Assembly (NCBI GenBank): GCA_029721435.1
Contig: CM056580.1
Coordinates: 26,902,367 to 26,966,366, forward strand
From: Gymnothorax reevesii
Taxonomy: Eukaryota > Chordata > Actinopteri > Anguilliformes > Muraenidae
Length of the DNA: 64,000 nucleotides
Direction of reading: 5' to 3'
The position numbers and the translations under genes were made by a program. The notes beneath the pieces were generated by a model. The model worked only from the letters and a program-made list of their open reading frames with translations. It was not told the origin of the DNA and made no database searches. Positions 1-11,045 of this stretch are shown piece after piece (the first letter of the stretch is position 1; every line of letters begins with the position of its first letter).

Positions 1-2737
1 CTGATGGTAGATAACATCGCTGAATTTTGACGTCTGCTAGGTTCTTCAAGTCAAAGAGCCAGGACTCCCACCGTGGTCTTAGATCTTCGGGCAGTGGATC
101 ATCCCACCCGACCTTATCACGACACATTTGCTGAAGTATTTGCTTCCTGATCAGAATAAAGGGGGCGACAAAGCCTAAGGGATCAAAGATGGAGGCCACT
201 GTCGACAAGACTCCTCTCCTTGAAAGTGGACGTTCATCCACCACCACTCTGAAGCTGAAGTGATCCGACGTGACGCACCATTTAACGCCTAGAGCTCTCT
301 CCATCTGTGGTTCGCCCAAAGCCAGATCTTGGCTTCTAGAAGCATCTGCACACTCTTCTTTAGGAATGGATGCAAGCACTTCTTGGTAATTGGAAACAAA
401 CTTGTGGATGTGCAACCTTCCAGAGCTGCATAGCTGTCTGGCTTCACTGACCAACTGTATGGCCTCTTCAGCCGTCGAGACACTAATCAAGCCATCATCG
501 ACATAAAAATTTCTTTCGATGAAGTGGATAGTTGTTTCACTGAACCGACCTCGTCCTTGTGCAGCAATGTGCTTGAGGCCATAGTTTGCACAGCCAGGCA
601 ACGAGGCCGCACCGAATAGGTGCACTTTCATCCGGTAGACTGATGGCTCTGACTCAATGTCCCCGTTGTCCCACCACAGGAACCTTAGGTAGTCCTGATC
701 TTCTGGTCTGACTCGAAACTGATGGAACATGCACTCAATGTCGCACATCACAGCTACCGAGCCCTTCCTGAATCGGCAGAGGACACCTACTTAGGTGTTT
801 GTCAACTTCGGTCCAGTGAGTAGATGATCATTAAGTGATATGCCTTCGAACTTGGCTGAACAATCAAACACTACACGGATCTTCCCCGGTTTCTGATGGT
901 GGCGGACTCCATGGTGAGGAAGGTACCAGCAAGAGCCCCTTTGGACTTCACGTTCTGGGACCCTCTCGGCATGTCCACAGGTTATAATGTCGTTCATGAA
1001 TGCAACATAGTCCTTCTGGTATTGCTTATCCCTTTGAAATCTTCTCTTTAGACATCGGAGTCGATGGTCTGCACACTTCAAGTTGTTAGGCAGACAGGGC
1101 TTGTTTTCTTTAAATGGAAGTGGCATTTCGCGGTGTCCATTCGCTTGTGTCTTTATACCTGCTTCCATTATTGAAATAAAGCGAAGGTCATCTTGAGAGA
1201 AATGAGCATCTTCCACATTTTTTTCGCTAAAATCTGATTCGAGCACTTTCAGAACATCTGTGGGAACGATGACTTCCTTGACATGGGTTCGGCATATATA
1301 CTGTACTTGACTTGTTAGGTCAACAGGCGACTGTAAACTTGGTGTGACCTGTCTTACAATGATTCTATGGCTGCTTCCAATCGCATCGCCATAATCAACA
1401 CAGGGGATGACGCAGCCAACTATGCTCCAGCCAAGATCGGTCCTTACCGCAAATGGCTCATCATCCTTGCCTGCTACAATTTCTCTTGGCAACAGGGCTT
1501 GAGAACAGTTGTATCCTATGAGCAGACCGACATCGCAGTCTATTAAAGGAGCGATTTCATTTGCAAGGTGCTCTAGGTGAGACCATGCTCTTGCTGTCTT
1601 GGGTGTGGGAATGTGGCTTAGACTAGCAGGAATGAACTCTCTTGAATAGGTCACGGGAAGAGGGATTATCTTGGAGGAATAAAAGCCTCTGACCTGCAGC
1701 CCAATTAACTTTTGACTTGGAATGACAGTTTGTTTGGATGCAAGGGTGGAAAGCTTTAATTGCACAGGCTCCATTTGTGTATCAAGAGTCTCTGCCCTTT
1801 CTTGCAGGATGAAGGTGCTATCGCTCTGACTGTCTAGAAGAGCATATACGAGAACTGCAGCCTCTGGGTTACCTGTCGTTGACAGCCAAACTGGCACTAT
1901 TGTGGATGCATATGTGCTATTCCCATTTTGTGTCGCTTGATTAGATGTAGCTGTGTTTGTTGTTTCACTAGGTTTAGGCACTGTCAGTTCCTTTGACCTT
2001 TCCTTTTGATTTAGGTGTTTTCCATTCTCCCTTTGTCCATCAGCTTGAAACCTTTCGTCCGCCTTGGCGCGGTCGTCGTGTAAACATGTGGGATGTTTTC
2101 CCTTGCACAGCTTACAAACACTTCTCCTTTCACAGCTCTTTGAGTGGTGTCCTGGCTTTAAACATGCGAAACACAATCTCTTTATTTGCACATACTTAAC
2201 TCGCTCTTTGACAGGTTTCTCCATTAACCTTCGACATGTCTGAATGCCATGATTTGCCTTCTCACAAAACATGCACACCTGAGCATCGCCCTTCTTCCCT
2301 TCAACATCTGGTTTCCCTTCAGATGCACTTGCTAGCACCTTTGCACCGACACCTCGGACCTTCGACGGCCTTGCCCTTTCACCATCACCACACTTCAGAG
2401 CATGAAGAGAGGTCATCGGGTTGCAAGCTATCTTGGCTTCTCTGGCCACAAACTCGACAAAGTTGCTGAAGCTTGGAAAGGTTTTTGTGGTTTCTTCAAG
2501 TTCAATGACCTTTCTGTTCCACATGGCGGTTAGCCAGTCAGGAAGCTTGCTGAGCATTTTTTGATTTTCACTACAGTCATTCAGGACTTCAAGACTCTTA
2601 ATATGACACATTGCTGCTTGACAACCTCGAAGGAAGTCTGCAAATTCTTTTAGTTCAACACTGTCTTTGGGCCCTATCTTTGTCCACGAATTTAGTTTGG
2701 TCGCGGAAAGCTTTAGCGACCACAAAGGAGTTGCCAT
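1..2737 (-). pseudogene. pol: BEL/Pao pol: zinc knuckles, protease, reverse transcriptase (one nonsense codon)
   Basis: The open frame 2737-791 gives 648 residues counted from a non-ATG codon; the true frame comes in from gag by way of the frameshift near 2695. Two CCHC knuckles are visible at residues 155-168 (C155, C158, H163, C168) and 189-202 (C189, C192, H197, C202), with a partial third at 208-218. The retropepsin-like active site is the DSQSDS motif at about residue 302, set in a DUF1758-type domain. The reverse transcriptase begins at about residue 619. A TAA at 791-793 then interrupts it, but the same phase stays open from 790 to position 2 and carries the YVDD catalytic box at 494-505. 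The single in-frame stop fits a point mutation of a leucine codon. The C-terminal part lies outside the window. Confidence 0.85.
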
Positions 2738-4124
2738 ATCTTTCCTCTAGTATTTCCCATGCTGACTCATAGGCTTTCTCGGTGCCTAACAGAAAATAAC
2801 TTTCAATAGCTTTCTTTGCAGGTCCTGTGACATATTTGCGGAGGTAATAGATCTTTTCATTTACAGGAATGTTCTTCTGGCCGATTAAGGTTTGGAATGA
2901 CTTCTTCCAGTCCTCGTATCTTATTGGGTCTCCGCTAAAGGCAGGTGGCTCTGGCACGGGCAGACGGCTTGCGTTTATAGACTCTGCTATTGCTTCGGCA
3001 AGCATTGTTGTGCTATTGTCTTGAGTGGGCCGAGCGACTTCGTGGCTTGTGGGTTGTAGCATTGTTCTGGCAGGCTGTGAAGGCATTTTGGGCCTTGGAA
3101 GGGTATTAAGTTTAGGAGAATGCCCTGACAGGTTATGATTATGGAGAAGCTCTGATATCTCTTCATCTGAGTCTGCATCTTGTTCATAAACCTGAAGTCT
3201 TGCCCTTGCAGCATTCATTTTCTTAGTTGCTTCCAAACGTTCCAACTGCCTGTGCTTCTCCTCTAGTAACTTCAGTCTTCCAGCATTTCCTGCTTCTTGT
3301 TGCGCTAGCTTCATTCTGTTCTCAGCTTCAAGCCGTTCAAGTTCCCTTTCTTCATGTTCCATTTCTTCCAGAACCTTCAAGGTGGCTTGACTTGCGGCAA
3401 ACTCTGCTGCTGCTTCCTGTTTCTTTGCTGAGGACAGGCTCGAATGTCTGGATCCTTTACTTGAAATAAGACCAGAGCATGGGCGGCTCAAAATGGACCC
3501 TTGGTCTTCTCTAAATGAGAACACTTAGCCAGTGTCAGCCCATTGTGCTTGCACTGTAGGTAAGTGCTGATTTGCATCTTCATACAGGAGAATATGTAGC
3601 CGTTCAGTGATCTGCCTTGATACAGCATCACAGGTATCTACCCGACGGCGGGTGTCTCCATCGGGGAGGCTGTGTTGACGAAAATCCTCATAGCGTTGTT
3701 TTACCTTAATATCGGCAGAGCGAATCTTAATCTCATACTCTCGTAGAACATCGCTTGAGGGGGTTAAGTTAAGTGCCCTTCTAGCGTTCTTGGCAAGAAC
3801 CTTCCATCTCTCATATGTTTTGTTGAAATGATGTTGAAGTATTTTCAGTTTTTCATTATGCAGTTCTTGACCCTTTTCAGTAAGTTTTCTTCTCCTCCTT
3901 TCTCCAGTAACACTGGTTTCTGCATTCACTTCACTCTCTTTTAAAGGGTTTGCTTCTAATGATTTACTGTGAACAATCTTCTCTGCTTCAGCTTCAAGCG
4001 TAACATCTAGGTCTTGAATTTTATTTGAATTCATTTTAGTATGTTTGTTTGAATTAAATCTAAGCTTAAGAAGTTTAAGTAGCCTTATGTGGCTTAATTT
4101 GCTTGTAAATGAATTGAATTTCAC
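2655..4124 (-). pseudogene. gag: BEL/Pao gag (one nonsense codon, 3' frameshift)
   Basis: One phase is open from 4124 to 2655 except for a TAA at 3525-3527. The first 199 residues are rich in Lys and Arg and carry a basic RRRRK stretch. After the stop comes a strongly charged Glu/Lys/Arg segment of about 90 residues with leucine spacing, probably a coiled coil. It is followed by a DUF1759-like capsid segment that includes PAFSGDPIRYEDWKKSF and EILEERYGNSF. The family normally runs straight on into the zinc knuckles. Here that continuation is in another phase from about 2695, so a net 1-nt gain or 2-nt loss lies near 2690-2702. An ATG at 4124 is plausible because it lies just after the candidate primer-binding site. 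Confidence 0.8.
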
Positions 4125-4133
4125 CCTTGACCA
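4118..4133 (-). other. candidate primer-binding site
   Basis: On the minus strand TGGTCAAGGGTG begins at 4133, three bases after a possible LTR end (AACA, 4140-4137) and just ahead of the gag start. A TGG-initial site right after a CA terminus is the usual arrangement for tRNA-primed reverse transcription. Which tRNA would match was not determined. Confidence 0.4.
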
Positions 4134-4136
4134 AAT

Positions 4137-6630
4137 TGTTTTAAAATCAATTTAACTTGTTATCCTATAAAAAAACGTTATAATATTAAGAATAATACCA
4201 ATAATATAATGTTGTTAATTCTGTAATATTAATAGTACTAACAATTAAAGGATTGATAAATGCAATAATACTATTGACATCAAATCAAACTAACTTGAAT
4301 ATCAAGTGATAGCTTGAACGCCCCGTGTAGCAAGGGAAACTTATTTCACTTAAACATTAAATGAGAGCACTTCTTAAACTTAGAATCACTTTAAAGGTAG
4401 GCTAATGCAGTTATACACCCTTAAACTAAATAATTCCCAGAATGGCTAGGTGGCAGTAATAGAGATGAAATTACCAATAACACTTAACCTTACATTTAAA
4501 GATCAAAGGCAACACATAAGTATAACCAGGAAATGTATCACATTAAAACTTATTTACACTTCAAGGCTTAGAAAGAATTCTTTATTGTAATATGCACTTA
4601 CTCAAACTTATTATTACGTGCAATCAGTCCAACTGAATCTTGAAACTTAAATAGTCCTTTTAGCAGTCGTTGAGGCTACTCCAGTTTTCACAGTTAACTT
4701 GGCTTAAACGTGCTTCTTGTTGGCTTAACCCAGTGGTTCCCAAACTTTTTCTGCTGGGCCCCCCTTTGGTACATAAAAAAATTTTTGCGCCCCCCCCCCC
4801 AAAAAAATAGGTAATACATACGCACATTTTGTTTTCAGAGACCATTGCAGTTTATTTCACTCATTGTAATTTATATAAACCTCAACCTTTTTGGAAAAAA
4901 TGTAAGTAAACGGTCATAAACTGTAGATTGTCATAAACTAAAACTAGGCTACTTTTAGAATTGGAAATAGCAAAATAACAACCAACCACGGTGTAATTAT
5001 TTTAAGTGTAACTGTTTTCAAGCACCTTAACTGTGTAATTATGTTCAGTGTAACAGGTTTATTTTTTTTAATATACAACAACATTGCTATTTATGCATTT
5101 TCCGGACACCAACAGAAACTTACTTGCATACAGCCAGTCAGCAACCTTGTGTGGACCGCTGAAGGAGTGTCTCGAGACAGTTACATTTTCCTCTCTTCAC
5201 TGGCCTCGCACTTTTAAGTTAAAATACGTTAACCGAGATCGCGTCAGCTTATTCTAGAAAATATGAATGCTCTGCACAGATGATTTTTGTCCAGCCTAGC
5301 TGGGAACATTAAAAATGATTGGCACGTTTGGAAACGGCCACAGTTATTTTCCAATTAAGGACACGAAAATTTAATAATGCAAAATCTCTTTTAAAGTATA
5401 GAATCATTAGGCTGTATCACACTCCTCTGCCTGAGTATAGCCGTCTACTTAAAATTATGTTTCTATGATGCAGAAAGACAGCGAAGTACGAAAAAAAATT
5501 CATGAACACCACTTGCCGAACCTGCTGATATGTTTGTAACGTTCAGTTGGTGGGCTAGATAAAAATAATCTGTCGGCATACAGAGCATTCATATCATCGA
5601 GAATAAGATGACGCAATCTCGGTTATTTCTGCTTTGTATTCATCGGATTTTGTTCGGTGTCACTTACCATTTTATTATCAATATGCCAGATCAGTGCAGG
5701 ATAAAAAGCGGCGAGTTGAGTATCGCGAGACTACATTACCGGCTTCAAATATTTGAACAACTACATTCATAAATTATTTATGAAAATGGCAGGCTAGATG
5801 AATGATTTGGCGAACAGTTATGTTGAGAGTAAGGCGGGCATTTACGATGTAATCGCAGAATTCTGGGCAGCGAATGGACTGTATGCAAATGATTTTCTGC
5901 TGGTGTCCGGAACTCCCGCACCCCGCGCCCCCCCTGCAATTGCTCTGCACCCCCCCTAGGGGGCGCGCCCCCCACTTTGGGAACCACTGGCTTAACCATA
6001 CAATGCTCTTAGGTTACCGACAGGCTGCAAACATTATCTTGACGAATGGCTCCTGCGAAACCACAAACATCTTTACAGTTCCGTCGTCAGCGGGCGAGAG
6101 AGTTAGCGGGCAATGTTCACGTTGGTCCCAATGGTCGCTCTCCCTTTTCGTGTCGCCCTGGCTGAGTTCTCACTGTAACTCCCTCTCAAGTCGAAATCAC
6201 GAAACCAAGTCGTTCTTTGTGTTACTGGCTTTAATCACACAATATGTATGATAGTGTGCCGTGAGAACTGGTGGACATATAAAAGGAAAGTACATAAGAA
6301 CAAATTGTTTCATATAAGGATTGAATACACAATGCAATTGTATCATTGCATGGACTAACAGAAAATCGCTGCGTTAAATTCATTCTGTCAACATATCAGT
6401 AATATAGACAGTAGAACCTCATTGGCCTCTTTCACTCGAGAGAAAATTTATAATCTTCAGTCCATCTGTGCACCTTATATCTCAACCTTCTTAAACAGCG
6501 GCAGTGTTGAGCAGAAGTATCAGCATGCTAGTGTGGTCTAGAATGTTACCAGTGCTTAAAAGGAACACCCCGTCAAACCGCAACAGCAGAACTTTGGTTC
6601 CGGCCCGATTCAAGGTCTAACCCCACAACA
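4137..6630 (-). repeat. probable 5' LTR of the BEL/Pao element, split by a hAT insertion
   Basis: The stretch starts TGTTTTAAAA at 4137 and ends CCCCACAACA at 6630, giving matched TGTT/AACA termini in the right place relative to gag. Without the 1259-bp hAT and one 8-bp target copy it would be about 1.2 kb. It is AT-rich at both ends. The 3' LTR is outside the window, so the outer boundary at 6630 is a guess from the terminal motif only. Confidence 0.4.
4731..5989. mobile_element. non-autonomous hAT element, 1259 bp, 8-bp target duplication
   Basis: The left end CAGTGGTTCCCAAA at 4731 and the right end TTTGGGAACCACTG ending at 5989 form a 14-bp perfect terminal inverted repeat. An identical 8-bp target duplication, gcttaacc, flanks it at 4723-4730 and 5990-5997. 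The CAGTGGTTC terminus and 8-bp duplication are typical of hAT (Charlie-like) transposons. Subterminal C-tracts and G/C-rich blocks lie next to both ends. I see no transposase frame of useful length inside. It was inserted after the BEL element. Confidence 0.92.
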
Positions 6631-7500
6631 AACAAATAAACACATGAAATATCGTTTATAATGTTAAACCATTTTAGCTAATATTGTCTGTATTCATGAA
6701 CTCTGAATGTATTTAACTAATATTTATTAATCAATTATTTATTTATTTATTCTGCTTTGATGGCAGCTACAGTGAGTTTTTACCCTTTAGGTGTAAGGTT
6801 ATGAGCTCAGACGTGAGAGTGGTTAGCTTTTCATTGCAGGGTGAATGTTATAGCTGTTTAATGAGCACTTTATTTAGTGCTTGGGGGACTTTTGTGTTGG
6901 GAGAGGTTACTGGTGACCAATGATGTTCAATTGCACTGATATTGATAAATTCATGCTAAACTCAACCAGAAAATCATTAGTTCATGCTGAATTCCATGCC
7001 CCAAAAGATAATTTGTTTTAAATATATGATCAATATATGATTTCACACTGAACCATTTTGATGGATCTCAGACTTTGGGGAGACACCTGGATAGCTGTCC
7101 AATTTGGCTCATAGCAAGCGGGTAATCTAGAATGTAATGTCCAAGATGAATTGTTCTTGTGGTCAAGAAGGTTATGATCCCAGAAATGTATAGTTTTAAG
7201 CCCCAGCAGTCTTTCATTTGTCAGTATTATTTTTTTTTGCTATTTCAATGGTGAATTCCCATGAAGATTTTTTATGTTTGCAGCCCCTTTTCTCCACCAA
7301 AATCATAAAAATTAACTGAAATACGATGGGAGTCTAAATGCTTCAAGTGTCTAGACTCAATTTAGCCAAATTTTTTCTGTCTGTAAAGCTGAAATCTTGA
7401 ATTATAAAGCCTTAAATCAGGTAACACCTAAAAAGCCAGATTTGACTTTTGCGCAAAGGGGTTAACTAGCTTGTTGATATGCTCACTTAGTACAGTATAG
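6631..7500. other. AT-rich non-coding DNA
   Basis: There is no open frame of note. A (TTTA)-rich run lies near 6720-6750. The pair ccctttaggtgt (about 6783) and acacctaaaaag (about 7424) is a weak inverted match, and a TTAA follows gcgcaaagggg near 7463. These could be worn DNA-transposon ends, but the boundaries cannot be fixed. Confidence 0.4.
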
Positions 7501-7906
7501 GGTACAGTAGCATTTTGTGTACTGTACTGTAGGCTCCTGCTGCCGTGGGCAGTGGCCTGCCAGTGTAGTTACTGTCCTGTTTAACCAGGCATGGCTTGAA
7601 ACACTGGCTTGAGACACTGAGCCAATGTCATCAGTCACTCACTGCCTCAGTTGAATTGTGGGCAATCACCTGTCATTTACAGTATGATGGTGTCATGTCA
7701 TACCAATTCGAAAATAACTGTTCTGAATCTAGCCTAAGTGGTCAAAATACTTCAAGCGCGTAAAATGAGCTTATTACAAAAAATGTGACAATGCCACAGC
7801 ATGCTGAGTGCAGCCTTCTGTAGCCTATTAATGAGTCACATCAATAAGCTATCTAATGACACCTGGCAAAAATGAATAACTTAAAGGATAAAAATAACTG
7901 AGATAG

Positions 7907-8170
7907 TGTTAGCTTCATGACTTAGGATCAACAGGTCCTGAGTTCAAGTCCTGGCTGCGGCCTTTGCGTTGTGTTCTTGGGCAAAACACTTCACACTGCC
8001 TCACTCCACCTAGGAGTATAATTGTCTAAGAGCTGGGGGAGTACCTGCGATGGACTGGCATTCTATCCACGGGGAGTAGGAATACTCCTAATCGCTTCAT
8101 GCCACCAAAACCCGGGTTAAACGCCGGCCTGATGGGCCACTGGGCTCGGAACAGACTTACTTCTTCTTCT
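7907..8170 (+). mobile_element. tRNA-derived SINE, copy 1
   Basis: A tRNA-like head has a B-box-like gagttcaagtcctgg at about 7940. It is followed by a body with gttcttgggcaaaacact and gtacctgcgatggactggca, and a (TTC)n tail ends at 8170. The same order of blocks, over about 260-300 bp, recurs at 36955-37260, which proves an interspersed family. It is a little shorter than copy 2 because a middle stretch is missing. The upstream boundary is approximate. Confidence 0.8.
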
Positions 8171-8792
8171 AGATATTGAACGTAAAAATATAATTGGCAG
8201 GTAATGATTGGCCAAGTAACTGTAATTCTATCAACATTTTTCAGTCGGAGTTCATCTTAGTCGGCTACACTGTAGTCCTTCCACTCTGCAGCATAGGATC
8301 AAATTTTTTCAAGGATAAGTTTGTAACTATACCCTGGGAGAAGTGTGAAAAATAGCCTTAAGATTTTATAATTTAAATAGGGTTTTAATTACAAATCTGT
8401 GTAATTCACTTCAAAATGTGGTGGCCATTAAAAAAAAACCTTGAAAACTAGAGGTGGCACACTAATGAATATAATAGGCTTGGACATAAAGACAGTCGCT
8501 AATAAACAACTAATCCTAATAAACAACACTGGCCCAAGTTATTCACGGCTTATCAGGGTCGATGTAGGCTAGTAGGTTACTAAGAACTGCATTCAATAGG
8601 TATACACAATTAGGTGACATAAAAGTCTCATGGTGAGTTCTCTCCAATATTTTATCCCCAGCAACAAGTCTGCATAACTCAAATACTTCTTACCTTGGAT
8701 GTCAAAACATATTTTAGCCTTCGGTCAGAAGGATTGACTGCTCGAAATTCTACTGAAGCAGTGAATACCCCGAGACAGTGGTTCAGCGCCTC
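8171..8792. other. non-coding, nothing recognised
   Basis: Unique-looking AT-rich sequence. I see no open frame with recognisable content and no terminal repeats. Confidence 0.4.
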
Positions 8793-8925
8793 ATGACCAA
8801 AGCGCAGAATTTTTGAATTTCGGAGGATTTCACTTTGGATAAGCAGCCTTCCTTATTCTCATCGTCCAAAGTGAAACCCGCCAATCAGAAAATTCTGCAG
8901 AGAGGAGGTTTTGTGCTTTGGTCAT
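8793..8925. repeat. imperfect hairpin
   Basis: atgaccaaagc at 8793-8803 pairs with gctttggtcat at 8915-8925. Further inward gcagaattttt pairs with aaaattctgc, and tttcactttgga (8828-8839) pairs with tccaaagtgaaa (8865-8876). The right arm has an extra stretch of about 15-20 nt. An 89-codon open frame starting at 8835 overlaps the hairpin and is treated as chance. Confidence 0.6.
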
Positions 8926-9013
8926 CGAGTCAATTCATGTGCCATGAGACAAAGACTGACTGCCCCAAGCCAGTCCCCCTGTGGAGCAAGACGGTACAGT
9001 ACACAAAATGCTA

Positions 9014-10266
9014 TAGCCCCTACTGGGAATATAGGTATCGTGATTTTGAACAAGGAAACGAAGTAAAGGGTTTTTCCCAAATGATTGGAAGTACACAGTA
9101 TTGAGCTTCAAGATTGAGCTTCACTGCAGATGAGAGAGCAAGTATGAGCCATGAAAAATAGCCTCAGACTGGAGAGTGTACGCATACTTCTGAACATGTG
9201 CGGTACTTTGAGCCAAATTTTTCTCTCTCTCTCTCTCTCTCTCACTCTGTCTCTCTTTCTGAGCAACATTTCACCAACCTTTAAGTAAAAATGTGCACTT
9301 ACAGGTCTCAAGGCGAGAGAACAGATCGTGCAACTCTCTTAGGACTGTACCAAGCAACAGCTTTTCGTCCGCTCGCTTGTTTGTTTGTTTATTTTTTTGT
9401 TTGTTTGTGTCTTTTAGCTGCCGCACAGGGGACACATTCATTTTTCGGAGACATCCTGTCAAGCCGTCCCTCCATGTGGCAGCAAAACGCTGGGAATGTA
9501 GCCCAAGCACAAAAGCAAACACACAGAGATTTATGGAGATAATCTCCTCATAACCATAACTCCTGACCGTCACACATTCCATCTCACCGCATCACTGGCG
9601 ATGCGGTGAGGCTCGACGCCGAAAACACATAACCATGCGCACACGGCCACACAAAAGACTCTTTAAAAGATGATTTATAATGTTAATCAAGTTAAAGTGC
9701 CTCTGGTTTCCTCCACAAACTTAACCCCCCATTTTCAGCGACCAAACAATTTGTTGGGGCAGTCTGCGGAAAATACCGTTGTCTTTCATTTTATCTTGAA
9801 ACTTATAGAATTAGTCATGTGTGAAAACATGAATTTGAATGGAATTAAATTACTTTTTGGATATCATTATTTGTTAAAATCTGCCAAAAATGTCTGAATT
9901 AGAGCAGGGCTGTATCTTCTTTTGGCTAAATCTCTTTCAAATTATTTTTTGCTGCATACATAGCCAAATCGGCCTGTCTGTATAAGGAATTCAAAAGTCA
10001 GGTGTGTGAGAGTGAGTGTGTGTGTATATGTATGGGCATACAGTATGCACGTCTGCACATTTGTGTGCATGTGTCTATTTTTATACAATTGATATTTGTT
10101 TGTTTGCACGCATGTGTGTGTGTGTGTATATATACATTTGTGCATTTTTGTGTGCTTGTATGTATGTGTGTGAGTGTATGAGTGTGTGTGAGTGTGTGCA
10201 TGCAGAGCGCCTCTCTGACTTCTCCCAACGCTCACAGCCATCAGAAAAAATACTGCGAGGCACCAC
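9014..10266. other. non-coding DNA with CT and GT microsatellites
   Basis: A (CT)n tract lies at about 9221-9260, a TTTG-rich run at 9379-9410, and an irregular GT-rich stretch at about 10005-10205. Open frames on both strands here follow the simple repeats and have no recognisable protein content. Confidence 0.6.
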
Positions 10267-10460
10267 CAGAACAGCGAGGTGCCGATGATAATACAATTTT
10301 ACAGCCCACTCTGTCTCTCTCTCTCTTTCTCTCCGCCTTTGAACCAAATGTTTGATGGCAAATGCGTGCTGTGATGAAAAAGAAAAACAACACCAACAGT
10401 ACAGCAAGTTGCCATCAGTAATGCAATTTCACAATCCGCTCCCTGTTCTGAACCGAATGT
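10267..10460 (+). repeat. diverged tandem duplication
   Basis: Two copies share gaacagcgaggtgccgatga-type and gaaccaaatgt-type blocks: copy A at about 10267-10351 (with a CT tract inside) and copy B at about 10393-10460 (cagcaagttgccatcagtaa ... gaaccgaatgt). The spacing is about 120-130 bp. The function is unknown. Confidence 0.5.
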
Positions 10461-10789
10461 CACATTCCTGTCAAGGCTCTTTCCTGTGACCCGCGGGAGT
10501 GTCAGCATGTTTCCACCTCTCCTGCCTTCTCACTCGCTCCTGTGCAATTTAATAGAGCCATCAGCGATCAGCCCCTGCCAAGTTCATCCAGAGGAAAGAA
10601 AAACACACACAGAAGAAATATATGAATCAATATTTCATCCGGCAAGACATTTCCTCCAACACACCTCCCCCACTCCCAAAACAGAACAACCTGAACGGTC
10701 CATGAAACTCAAAGTACTCCCTCAGAGACCCATAGTACACTGGGAGAACACGGAAAAGACGCTCCGGGTGAAATTCGCCATCCCTGCTG

Positions 10790-11045
10790 GTTAATGTTCG
10801 TCCGTGTTAGGCAGCGCGGGATATCGAGCGGACGCCGTCACACGGGAACGCCGGGGTAACGGCGTTTCTCGTTCAGCCTCCCCGCGCGTGCCAGGGCGGT
10901 AGCTGAAGCAGCGCAATTTAAAAGCCTGGAAAATGGATCCAATAAGGCGGCCCTGAACGCCATTTTAATTCCACGAGACCAGATGCATAACTGCTGCTGC
11001 GCATTCCTCTCCGCGGCGGCATCTTTTCGAAAGCACACCGAAGGG
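10790..11045. promoter_or_regulatory. CpG-rich block, possible regulatory element
   Basis: About 250 bp are clearly richer in CG dinucleotides than the flanks (for example gatatcgagcggacgccgtc and ctccgcggcggcatc), with an AT-rich patch holding gccattttaattccac in the middle. No exon is recognised. It could be a small CpG island, a conserved non-coding element or an unmethylated remnant. The evidence is compositional only. Confidence 0.3.

Larger units (their letters stand above)
1..6630 (-). mobile_element. BEL/Pao LTR retrotransposon, 3' part beyond the window edge
   Basis: Reading from high to low coordinates there is a probable 5' LTR (about 6630-4137), a primer-binding-site candidate, then gag, zinc knuckles, aspartic protease and reverse transcriptase in the single gag-pol order used by BEL/Pao elements. 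RNase H, integrase and the 3' LTR would lie to the left of position 1. Damage is light: in-frame TAA stops at 3525-3527 and 791-793, plus one frameshift near 2690-2702. A hAT element at 4731-5989 interrupts the leader/LTR. The family call rests on the DUF1759-like gag, DUF1758-like protease and YVDD reverse transcriptase recognised by eye. The copy looks fairly young but cannot make an intact polyprotein as it stands. Confidence 0.85.
7508..9013. repeat. inverted 20-bp exact match enclosing about 1.5 kb
   Basis: tagcattttgtgtactgtac at 7508-7527 is the exact reverse complement of 8994-9013, and weaker similarity continues inward on both sides. A SINE (7907-8170) and a hairpin (8793-8925) lie between. 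A decayed DNA transposon with terminal inverted repeats is one explanation. No target duplication was found, so the boundaries are uncertain. Confidence 0.4.

Noticed and set aside
6780..7470. DNA transposon with ends ccctttaggtgt / acacctaaaaag or a TTAA end near 7463
   Set aside because: Inverted similarity is short and no target duplication pairs the two ends.
8835..9104. 89-codon open frame on the plus strand
   Set aside because: It overlaps a hairpin and one end of an inverted repeat and has no recognisable domain.
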